From an uncultured Muribaculaceae bacterium (GTDB lineage: Bacteria; Bacteroidota; Bacteroidia; Bacteroidales; Muribaculaceae): a DNA stretch of 52,154 nucleotides. The notes below the pieces were generated by a model. The model searched no databases. It was not told the origin of the DNA and saw only the letters and a list, made by a program, of their open reading frames with translations. This document shows positions 45,529 to 52,154 of the stretch, piece after piece; the first letter of the stretch is position 1, and every line of letters begins with the position of its first letter. Made by a program: the position numbers and the translations under genes. The stretch is taken from assembly GCA_910583675.1 (NCBI GenBank), contig CAJTYH010000023.1, forward strand, positions 1 to 52,154, read 5' to 3'.

Positions 45529-46686
45529 TTATTCGAGTTCACAGGCGTTTTCGCCGTCTATGTATTTCATCGCATGGTCAAGTATCACCTGGGGAGAGAT
45601 GCCCCTCAGGCAGTGATAGTCGCCACGGAAACAAGGTTTGTTGCCGAATACGGAGCAGGGTCGGCATGTCATGGGGAGCTGCACTATGTCGTCCTCTTTC
45701 TGGCGCCATCCCTTGAATCCGCAATAGGGGTGTGTGGCACCCCATACGCTTATTACCGGAGTGTTTACGAGGGACGCAAGATGCATGTTGGCTGAGTCCA
45801 TCGTTATCATCACATCCAGATGGCTTACCAGTGCAAGCTCGACCGGAAAACCATAGCGTTTGCCTGCCAGTGACAGGGTGTATGGGTATCGTTCCGCCCA
45901 CACTCCGAGCGTCTCCTCCTCGTTGTCACCCGCTCCGAAAAGGAATATCTTGACGTAACCGAGCGCAGACAGCCGTTTTACGACTTGCTCCATGAGCGAT
46001 GGAGGGTAGATCTTTCCTGCATGTTTTGCGAAGGGAGCTATTCCAACCCAGGCTTCTCCTTCATCTTTCGGGGGGGTGATTTGCGAGAATATGGCGGGAT
46101 CTACATGACGATTGTGGCCGTAAAGTCCTTCAAAACGATTGTCTACCGGAAGGCCTATGCGGTGAAATGTCTGCCGGTATCTTGCACGTGTCGATGTAAG
46201 CGGCAGGAGTACCTTGTTGTGTCGTCGCGTAAGGGCTTGCTTCCCTTTTCTGCCCTTGTTTATAGTTGCAACGGGAAGCCGGTGCATATGGCAGAACATG
46301 CGGAGGATTTTCGTGCGCAGGACATCGTGCAGGTCTATGAAGGCATCGAAATTGTAAGTGCTCCTAAGTTCCCGGAAAAGGCGGTAAATGCCGCCCACCC
46401 CGGAATAATTTTCCAGATTGGCTCCCACTACATTAAGGTTGGCGGGACGATTGATGAATATGGAGGTCATGGTGGAGCGTGTGACAATGGTGAATGTCAC
46501 TTCCGGATAACAGGCGCATGCACTGTATATCACCGGCACCGTCATGGCCACGTCTCCAAGTGCCGAGAAACGCGCTATAAGCACGCTGCGCAGCCTGTGG
46601 GGGTTGGCATCGCCGGCTTTGGGATGCTCGTTGTTTGCGTATGGTAGGGCGTCTGTGACGCCGGTAGAGGGTCGGGTTCGGCTCAC
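45529..46686 (-). CDS. Glycosyltransferase family 9 (heptosyltransferase-like)
   Basis: 385 residues, cytoplasmic or membrane-associated, adding heptose or a similar sugar to the lipooligosaccharide core. Visible features are the N-terminal A-R-F-S-A-L-G-D-V-A-M-T loop, the middle G-I-A-P-F-A-K-H-A-G-K nucleotide-sugar region and the C-terminal M-D-S-A-N-M-H-L-A-S motif with S-V-W-G-A-T-H-P. A cysteine-rich end (C-R-P-C-S-V-F-G, C-F-R-G-D-Y-H-C) is usual in Bacteroidota members. Its start overlaps the DUF4254 stop by four bases, so the two proteins are made together. Confidence 0.92.
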   Translation of the reverse strand: MSRTRPSTGVTDALPYANNEHPKAGDANPHRLRSVLIARFSALGDVAMTVPVIYSACACYPEVTFTIVTRSTMTSIFINRPANLNVVGANLENYSGVGGIYRLFRELRSTYNFDAFIDLHDVLRTKILRMFCHMHRLPVATINKGRKGKQALTRRHNKVLLPLTSTRARYRQTFHRIGLPVDNRFEGLYGHNRHVDPAIFSQITPPKDEGEAWVGIAPFAKHAGKIYPPSLMEQVVKRLSALGYVKIFLFGAGDNEEETLGVWAERYPYTLSLAGKRYGFPVELALVSHLDVMITMDSANMHLASLVNTPVISVWGATHPYCGFKGWRQKEDDIVQLPMTCRPCSVFGNKPCFRGDYHCLRGISPQVILDHAMKYIDGENACELE

Positions 46687-47291
46687 TTCTTCTTTGCGTA
46701 TAGCACGGGGTTGGTTTCGGCGTCGTTGTACATTTTCATCTGACGATATACCTTCATGTATTTTTTCCCGGAAGCAATATCGTCAAGCAGGGTGTCTATC
46801 GCCTGTGACAGATCTGAGCGTTGTTCGAGAAGAACGTCAAGTTTCGCGGCGCATTTGGCGCGGTGCGCTTCGGATGCATCCTCACGGATGGTTTCGGCAC
46901 GCATATGGTAGATCTTGACGGCAAGGATGGAAAGCCGGTCTATGGCCCATGCCGGACTTTCGGTGTTTATCGTTGCGTCGGGGTGTGGGGTCACGTGCGA
47001 ATATTTGTCGCGAAACCATGTGTCTATGGCCTCGACCATGTCCGTGCGATCCTGATTCGATGCGTCTATGCGTCGTTTGAGCACAACTGCGTCTGCGGGT
47101 TCTATCTGCGGGTCGCGGATCAGATCCTCCATGTGCCATTGTGCCACATCTATCCAGTTTTTTCCGTATAGGATTTCCTCTATGGAGTCCGAGGGGTAGG
47201 GGTGTGGACGCGTGGCGTCGATATTGTCGGTGATGTGGTAGTCGGCGGTGGCGCGGTCAAATACCACGTTGCAATTCTGTGCGAAACTCAT
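46683..47291 (-). CDS. DUF4254 protein
   Basis: About 202 residues, helical and soluble, no signal peptide. The opening N-C-N-V-V-F-D-R-A-T-A-D-Y-H and the motif L-S-I-L-A-V-K-I-Y-H-M are typical of DUF4254, which I recall being found next to GT9 genes in Bacteroidota. Function unknown; the four-base overlap with the glycosyltransferase suggests a role in lipooligosaccharide synthesis. The start at 47291 is preferred over 47300 because the family usually starts close to F-A-Q-N-C. Confidence 0.85.
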   Translation of the reverse strand: MSFAQNCNVVFDRATADYHITDNIDATRPHPYPSDSIEEILYGKNWIDVAQWHMEDLIRDPQIEPADAVVLKRRIDASNQDRTDMVEAIDTWFRDKYSHVTPHPDATINTESPAWAIDRLSILAVKIYHMRAETIREDASEAHRAKCAAKLDVLLEQRSDLSQAIDTLLDDIASGKKYMKVYRQMKMYNDAETNPVLYAKKK

Positions 47292-47351
47292 TTGCGGCAA
47301 TTGTTTGCGTTGTTATACGATGGTCGCTTCCTGTGTACAGACCATCCATAC

Positions 47352-47384
47352 GCAAAGATAGGTAATAAAGATTACATTCGCAAA
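47352..47384 (-). promoter_or_regulatory. Promoter of the DUF4254-GT9 pair
   Basis: The -7 box TATCTTTGC (47352-47360) and the -33 box TTTG (47381-47384) are separated by 20 bases; leader about 55 bases. Confidence 0.75.
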
Positions 47385-47404
47385 AATCTTGCAAATATCG
47401 CATG

Positions 47405-48211
47405 TCATTTCGCTCGCAGTTGCCAGAATGCGATCGCTGAGGCTGCCGCTACGTTGAGTGAATCCACTCCGTGATGCATCGGGATGCGCACCACGTAGTC
47501 GGTGGATCCGATGACTTCCGCTGACAGGCCGTCCCCTTCCGTGCCCATTACAATTGCCAGGCGAGGCTCTGCGTTCAGGGCTGGATCGGTGATTTCAACG
47601 GATCTCAAAGTAAGTGCCATGGAGGCTGTCTTGAATCCGTATTTGCCAAGTGCGCTTACCGGGGCATCAAGCCATGTCCAGGGCACAAGAAACACAGAAC
47701 CCATGGATACGCGCACCGACCGGCGGTTCAATGGATCGCATGATGTGGGGGTGAGGAGAACGGCATCTATGCCTAAGGCTGCAGCCGAGCGGAAAATGGC
47801 ACCGATGTTTGTGGTGTCGGTCACGCTATCTATCACTACGATGCGGCGTGCGTCGGTGAGTATCTCCTCCACTTCGGGAAGTTTCCGGCGACGCATCGCG
47901 CACAGCACTCCGCGTGTGAGCGTGTATCCGGTGATGGCGGCCAGAAGCTCACGTTTTCCCGTATAGACAGGCATCTCTTGCGGGCACTTGTCAAGTAGGG
48001 GAGCGGCATCCCCGTAGAGGTGCCGCTCCTCACATAGCAGTGAGACAGGCTCCCATCCTGCGTCAAGCGCAACGTTGATCACTTTGGGGCTTTCAGCTAT
48101 GAAAAGCCCATGCGATGGATCAAGCCTGTTGCGCAGTTGAGCTTCGGTGAGGCTCATGTATGGCGCCAGGAGAGGGGAGTCTGCCGATAGTATCTCCGTT
48201 ATTATTGGCAT
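47405..48211 (-). CDS. SpoU/TrmH-family RNA 2'-O-methyltransferase
   Basis: 268 residues. N-terminal substrate-binding domain (about 1-105) and C-terminal knotted SPOUT domain with the three family motifs: N-I-G-A-I-F-R-S-A-A (about 135), I-V-M-G-T-E-G-D-G-L (about 220) and I-P-M-H-H-G-V-D-S-L-N-V-A-A-A (about 241). It methylates ribose in rRNA or tRNA using S-adenosylmethionine; the target site cannot be told. The start codon shares one base with the stop of the upstream protease gene (TGATG). Confidence 0.93.
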   Translation of the reverse strand: MPIITEILSADSPLLAPYMSLTEAQLRNRLDPSHGLFIAESPKVINVALDAGWEPVSLLCEERHLYGDAAPLLDKCPQEMPVYTGKRELLAAITGYTLTRGVLCAMRRRKLPEVEEILTDARRIVVIDSVTDTTNIGAIFRSAAALGIDAVLLTPTSCDPLNRRSVRVSMGSVFLVPWTWLDAPVSALGKYGFKTASMALTLRSVEITDPALNAEPRLAIVMGTEGDGLSAEVIGSTDYVVRIPMHHGVDSLNVAAASAIAFWQLRAK

Positions 48212-49017
48212 CAGTTGTTTTCAGGCTTTGCTATCCCTTCCTTGGTGGCACGCTCTTCCATGCGCTTGATGCGGGCTTCGATGTCGGGATGGGTGGAGAA
48301 GAGCTGGTTGATCTTGGCGGATGCACCTTTGGACTGTTGCTCGCCCTGGAGCTGCTTCAGTTTCTGGAATGAGAGAGCCATGGCCCAAGGGTTCTTTCCT
48401 GCGGCTTTCAGGAATTCATAGCCGTAATCGTCGGCTGCGCGTTCCTGCTTCTGGGAATAGTTGGCGTTGATGAGTGCCTCGCCGAGTGATCCGAGCTGTG
48501 ACTGAGTTAGGGCGGCAGCCTTTCCGTTGGCTGATGCGATACCGTCCTTGAGCGCGGACGTGAGGAGGGCTGTGCGGAACGACTTCTTGGAGTCGTGGTG
48601 TGCGACATGGCCGATCTCATGGCCGATTACACCGAGAAGTTCCTCGTCGGTCATGATGTCCATCAGCGAGGAGAAGACGCGCACGCTGCCGTCGGCACAT
48701 GCGAATGCGTTGACATCGATTACATCGTATACCTTGAAGTTCAAGGGCATTCCGTCTACGGAGGTCAAGCCTTCTGTAAGCTTAGCAAGGCGTTGTGCAT
48801 ATGGATCGTCCGGTGGAGCAACAGGGTTGTTTTTGTCCATCCAGTCGATGTACTCCTTTACGTATTCGGTCATCTGCGCGTCTGTAAGTGTGACCGCTTT
48901 TACGGTGTTTGCTGCCGCTCCCACGGCTTTCTTGAGGTTGAACTGTGCCTGGGCTTGTCCGGCGCATGAGAGCGCAACGGCGAGAGCCACAAGGCTTTTC
49001 ATCAGTATTGATTTCAT
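48211..49017 (-). CDS. M48-family zinc metalloprotease, exported
   Basis: 268 residues from the start at 49017, which gives a clean signal peptide (M-K-S-I-L-M-K-S-L-V-A-L, cleavage near A-Q-A-Q). The zinc motif H-E-I-G-H follows V-I-G, and the third ligand is probably the Glu in Q-E-R-A-A-D-D-Y-G. Similar to periplasmic proteases such as BepA or LoiP that remove misassembled outer-membrane proteins. The longer frame to 49074 is not favoured. The -7 box TAAATTTGC lies at 49088-49096. Confidence 0.92.
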   Translation of the reverse strand: MKSILMKSLVALAVALSCAGQAQAQFNLKKAVGAAANTVKAVTLTDAQMTEYVKEYIDWMDKNNPVAPPDDPYAQRLAKLTEGLTSVDGMPLNFKVYDVIDVNAFACADGSVRVFSSLMDIMTDEELLGVIGHEIGHVAHHDSKKSFRTALLTSALKDGIASANGKAAALTQSQLGSLGEALINANYSQKQERAADDYGYEFLKAAGKNPWAMALSFQKLKQLQGEQQSKGASAKINQLFSTHPDIEARIKRMEERATKEGIAKPENN

Positions 49018-49087
49018 AGTGAGTTTATTATGATGTTTGAGACTAAATTCTGTCAAAGCGACCTGTTTTTGCATACGCTAAGTCCGT

Positions 49088-49096
49088 GCAAATTTA
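49088..49096 (-). promoter_or_regulatory. -7 box TAAATTTGC for the protease-methyltransferase operon
   Basis: Exact TAnnTTTGC match, 71 bases before the chosen protease start. Confidence 0.65.
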
Positions 49097-49150
49097 CAAA
49101 ATAATCGGTTTGGTTGGCAGGATTAGTGTCTACAATGTTTCTGTGCTGTT

Positions 49151-49837
49151 TCAGGTAATGAACAGATCCGAGTGCTCGTCTGTCCAGCTCCCGGCACTGA
49201 TGCGCGTGCAGCTGTTGCGTGCGCCGTCTATTGCGCTTTTCAGCTCTTCGGTTGCAATCAGTTGCTCCCATATGTCGCGGTATGCGATCTTAAGGCAGAA
49301 CATGGCGAATGTGAAGGGGTTCAACTGTATCCGCAGTGCGATTCTGCCCGCATCGGGCAATACGAAATGGAGATGCGAGCAGGGATGAAGCCGTCCACGG
49401 CATGTCGCCTCGTTGTAGTCGTATCTCAGGTAGAACGGGAAATGATTGTCTACGTAGCATTCTTCCGACTGGTAATAAAGTTCACGGTATTCCTCTTCCG
49501 AGTCTTCCGTTGTGTTTTCGTAAAATTTGGATTTTTCAAATGGCACGAAACGGCGGAAGCTCTGCATGAAGACGTATCTCAGTGTTTCCGTGCCGTCCGG
49601 AGCTTTGCCATGTCCGAATTGGAAGATGGATTCGTCGTTAAGCAGCAGGTCGTATGCACGGTTGTACTGTATCTGTTGATATGCATCCATGTATTCCTCC
49701 TTGGATGGCAATGCGGATGCCGGCGCTATTTTCGATCCTGACGGATTCGACAGTACCTCACGCAGTATGTCGCGACTTGATTGCCTGAGTATTGACACCA
49801 AATCGTCCTTGCTCTGCCGGAATGAGTTGGAGGTCAT
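49151..49837 (-). CDS. DUF2290-like protein coupled to a helicase
   Basis: 228 residues, soluble. The C-terminal part H-L-H-F followed by R-I-A-L-R-I-Q-L-N-P-F-T-F-A-M-F resembles the conserved end of DUF2290 as I remember it. The middle is acidic (T-E-D-S-E-E-E-Y-R-E-L-Y-Y). Its start overlaps the helicase stop by four bases (ATGA). Function unknown; the coupling to a helicase beside a tRNA gene suggests a two-component defence or DNA-repair unit. The family call is moderate. Confidence 0.65.
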   Translation of the reverse strand: MTSNSFRQSKDDLVSILRQSSRDILREVLSNPSGSKIAPASALPSKEEYMDAYQQIQYNRAYDLLLNDESIFQFGHGKAPDGTETLRYVFMQSFRRFVPFEKSKFYENTTEDSEEEYRELYYQSEECYVDNHFPFYLRYDYNEATCRGRLHPCSHLHFVLPDAGRIALRIQLNPFTFAMFCLKIAYRDIWEQLIATEELKSAIDGARNSCTRISAGSWTDEHSDLFIT

Positions 49838-51903
49838 GCTTTCTTTACCAGGTTTTCAAGAATGGTCTTTATCTGTGTCTCGTCCAGTCCGAGGCTTTTC
49901 AGGGCGTTGATCTGACTGGCGATGGCGTCTTCTGCCCTCAGGGTGGCTCTGCTGACATCTTCGATTGTCTTTGTGTCGGACTCGTCGGGTTGACGGAAAA
50001 TGAGTTTGAACCTGTTTTTCTTGAGCTGGCTTATCTCCTCTTTAAGGTAAGCCATGCTGTCTCCCGTTCCTGAGATGTACAGCCATCCTTTTGTGCGGGT
50101 CATGGCCGTGAACAGTTTGTCGCGCAACACTACGTTGTCCTTGTCGTTGAAAACCACGTCTGTGCCGCAGATGAATACGGCACCGCATTCGTTGCCTTTA
50201 GCACGGTTTACCGAGGTCAGGGTAACGGCATCCTTGACAAAGAACCGCGTGCTTGTGTATGGTGCCGTAAGATGGTTGAATGTGTCTATGCCATCCTTTC
50301 GCAGCAACCTTTCGATTGTGGAAAGATAGCCTGAAATCGACTTGTGGTCTATGCAGATCACGCATATGTCCTCCGGGCGTAATCCGTCGGTGCGTATGCA
50401 TTTGGCGATCTTTTCGGCTACTGTCCGGCACTCTTCCATCATGCTGTTTGCTGTGCAGATCTCCACGCACTTGTCGTCGAACGCTTCGTTGGAGTAAGAG
50501 GGTGTGTTTTCCATTGGGCGTGATATGACCATTTGGTCGCCTGTGACTGAATCGCCCTGTTCCACATGGAATCCGAGTGATTCCCATTGGTCGTTGCTTG
50601 CAAGTCGTTGCAGCACCCGGTCGTTGTAGATTCCCAAGCCAAGTGCGAATGCGTAGATGAGTGTGTAGCGCGGGTTTCGATAGCATTTTTTCAGGGTTAC
50701 ATCCTGGAGTGCGTTTCCGGCTTCGAATTCCACGTTCGGTTTGCCGGCATCGTCGTATCCGAAGGTCTTGACCTCGTCCTGTATCTTTACGTCGAAGATG
50801 TTCTGGAAATCATCGTATGCCCAGCTTATTTTGCGGTTGGTGGATAGACGGTAGCATAACTGATAGAATGGTGCCCTGAAATCCTGTCCCTCATCTATCA
50901 GGATCAGGTCGTATTTCGGAGTGAGCGGGCGTTTCAGCAATTCTTTGCAGGCATATGAGAAGGGTTCCTCCCTGTGTCCGGTAGCTTCTGACAATGTCAG
51001 CGGGGTTATGCCGTTGTCCTTGCATGCGATCCAGTAGACGCCCGGTGTCCATTCGCTTCCCCACCCGTGGCACACGGTAACCTTCTCCCAGTTAGGTTCG
51101 CCGCCGTTGGAGTAGTTCTTGAATGCCCTACGGATAAGGCTTTTTACCGTTTCCCCGAGTGACTTGGTGTAATAGGTATATAGGATCTCCTTGTCAGGGT
51201 ATCTGGCATGGAACGCGGCAGCCTTGTAGGCCAGTACGATTGTCTTGCCAGATCCGGCCAGACCGCGTATGCGCTGCGGGCCGTCGAAATCAACGTCCGC
51301 TATCTGTCGTTGTTCTATGTCGAAGCTTGCTATGTGGTTCTGTATCTCGTTGAGTATTCGTACCTTGATTTTCTTTTCGTCGGAAATACGCTCGCGTTTT
51401 ATGTTGAGTGAGACGGTGCCGTCGATGCAACTTAATATCAGGTCGAAAAGATCCTTTGGAATCGGCAGGTCTCTTTTGAGGTCTCTGATTGTCTCCGGAA
51501 GGCCGTCTATGTCCGAGATGATATTGCCGCTTTCGTCCTCTTTGGCCTCGGAATCGGAAACGATAATGATGGGTGTTATGTCGTATTTCAGGCGACGGTT
51601 GCTCCGTAACTCCGTGCGTTTTAACATCCTGCCGGAGATCTCTGCATATAGCGTATCCACATATTCAGCCAAGTTCGATTGCATTTCTCCCATGGGGAGA
51701 TAGTTGAACAATATCAGACCGAAATCACGCGAAACCAGGAACAATTTTGCGGAAATCAGATCCGATTCTATGTCTCCTCTGTAGAATGGGTGGTTGTAAT
51801 ATAGGCAAGCGTCTTTGTCTGTTACGAGGCGGGAAAGCATATCGTAGATCTGATTGCCGATGGCATCGTTTTTCAGTTTAGCTGAGTCTCCAACAAAATT
51901 CAT
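49834..51903 (-). CDS. UvrD/Rep-type superfamily I helicase
   Basis: 689 residues from the ATG at 51903. The frame is open to 51999, but a -7 box TATATTTG at 51941-51948 makes the upstream ATGs unlikely. Residues 1-205 form an N-terminal domain of unknown role with a charged, nuclease-like feel but no motif I can prove. Helicase motifs follow: Walker A G-L-A-G-S-G-K-T (214-221), L-I-L-I-D-E-G-Q-D, the Y-D-D-F-Q-N-I motif III, C-Y-R-N-P-R, V-N-R-A-K-G-N-E and T-A-M-T-R-T. It is co-translated with the DUF2290-like gene. Not a housekeeping UvrD, PcrA or RecB by domain layout; a defence or repair role is likely. Confidence 0.85.
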   Translation of the reverse strand: MNFVGDSAKLKNDAIGNQIYDMLSRLVTDKDACLYYNHPFYRGDIESDLISAKLFLVSRDFGLILFNYLPMGEMQSNLAEYVDTLYAEISGRMLKRTELRSNRRLKYDITPIIIVSDSEAKEDESGNIISDIDGLPETIRDLKRDLPIPKDLFDLILSCIDGTVSLNIKRERISDEKKIKVRILNEIQNHIASFDIEQRQIADVDFDGPQRIRGLAGSGKTIVLAYKAAAFHARYPDKEILYTYYTKSLGETVKSLIRRAFKNYSNGGEPNWEKVTVCHGWGSEWTPGVYWIACKDNGITPLTLSEATGHREEPFSYACKELLKRPLTPKYDLILIDEGQDFRAPFYQLCYRLSTNRKISWAYDDFQNIFDVKIQDEVKTFGYDDAGKPNVEFEAGNALQDVTLKKCYRNPRYTLIYAFALGLGIYNDRVLQRLASNDQWESLGFHVEQGDSVTGDQMVISRPMENTPSYSNEAFDDKCVEICTANSMMEECRTVAEKIAKCIRTDGLRPEDICVICIDHKSISGYLSTIERLLRKDGIDTFNHLTAPYTSTRFFVKDAVTLTSVNRAKGNECGAVFICGTDVVFNDKDNVVLRDKLFTAMTRTKGWLYISGTGDSMAYLKEEISQLKKNRFKLIFRQPDESDTKTIEDVSRATLRAEDAIASQINALKSLGLDETQIKTILENLVKKA

Positions 51904-51940
51904 ATTCAGGTCTGTTTCGTGTTCATTTAATTGATGCATA

Positions 51941-51948
51941 CAAATATA
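51941..51948 (-). promoter_or_regulatory. -7 box TATATTTG for the helicase-DUF2290 operon
   Basis: TAnnTTTG match 38 bases before the start at 51903. Confidence 0.6.
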
Positions 51949-51991
51949 CGCAAAAGGGGCTGAATAACGGTCAAAAAAAATGATGAAAAAT

Positions 51992-52024
51992 TTTGGCAAT
52001 TAAAAAAATACTTCCTAACTTTGC
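51992..52024 (+). promoter_or_regulatory. tRNA-Gln promoter
   Basis: The -33 box TTTG (51992-51995) and the -7 box TAACTTTGC (52016-52024) are 20 bases apart. About 80 bases of leader follow before the tRNA, including the short hairpin GCAAGC-GTGTT-GCTTGC near 52060-52077. Confidence 0.75.
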
Positions 52025-52104
52025 ACCCGTTGAACGAAGAGAGGTTCTTAAAAAGGCTGCAAGCGTGTTGCTTGCCTCTCCTCAAAAACATCTTTTTCAC
52101 ACCT

Positions 52105-52154
52105 TGCCTTGTGGTGTAATGGTAGCACGTCGGATTCTGGTTCCGCCTGTGAGG
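52105..52154 (+). tRNA. tRNA-Gln (anticodon CTG), cut by the right edge
   Basis: Acceptor 5' strand TGCCTTG, D arm GTGTAATGGTAGCAC and anticodon loop TTCTGGT, which gives CTG. The anticodon stem TCGGA / TCCGC has a T-C mismatch at its first pair. The T arm begins at the window edge. Confidence 0.8.

Overview
The window looks like chromosomal DNA of a gut Bacteroidales bacterium, probably close to Muribaculaceae; this is inferred from gene content, not from a marker search. Reasons: many genes follow the Bacteroidota -7 box TAnnTTTG(C), sometimes with a TTTG box about 19-20 bases upstream. Shine-Dalgarno sites are absent. The gene families are typical of the phylum (lipoprotein TamA/TamL with TamB, DUF4254 with a GT9 glycosyltransferase, NagB-like/PIG-L fusion, Bacteroides-type integrase, C-terminal sorting-like tails on secreted proteins).

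Layout. 1-2400: edge of an unidentified gene, then a secreted GH2 glycosidase. 2479-6671: a tyrosine integrase divergent from an AT-rich 959-residue superfamily I helicase, lying on the 3' side of a tRNA-Arg gene (6835-6908); this looks acquired. 6960-8290: dapA and a thioredoxin. 8584-17749: two giant secreted proteins in one direction. The first (2060 aa) has a very long helical stalk, a complete type I dockerin and a beta domain. The second (965 aa) has two cohesin-like beta domains and six helical repeats of about 100 residues. They may bind each other as a surface fibre or scaffold. 18303-19437: a translationally coupled three-gene set (HTH-DUF3791-like, DUF3990 ADP-ribosyltransferase-like, small protein) that looks like a toxin-antitoxin module. 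19526-22510: a degenerate NagB domain fused to a PIG-L deacetylase, divergent from a canonical nagB.

22716-32032: a MacAB-TolC-like efflux operon (adaptor, ATPase, two permeases, outer-membrane factor) followed by a sigma-54-dependent response regulator and its histidine kinase. A near-perfect sigma-54 promoter lies just upstream of the first gene, so the regulator at the end of the locus probably drives its start. Four of the five copies of an intergenic repeat family (inverted arms around a 9-base CTCTGATNN core) follow genes of this locus; the fifth follows the thioredoxin gene.

32183-42525: peptide transporter, SufE, a glutaminyl-cyclase-like lipoprotein, TamL and TamB, all on the minus strand. 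42673-49017: diacylglycerol-kinase-like protein, secreted endonuclease I, GT9 and DUF4254 pair, SpoU methyltransferase and M48 protease. 49151-51903: a superfamily I helicase coupled to a DUF2290-like protein, a candidate defence pair, next to a tRNA-Gln gene cut by the right edge.

The strongest candidates for something not well described are the intergenic repeat family, the cohesin/dockerin giant pair, the HTH-DUF3791/DUF3990 module and the two helicase loci beside tRNA genes. All family names were assigned by reading motifs; no database search was run.
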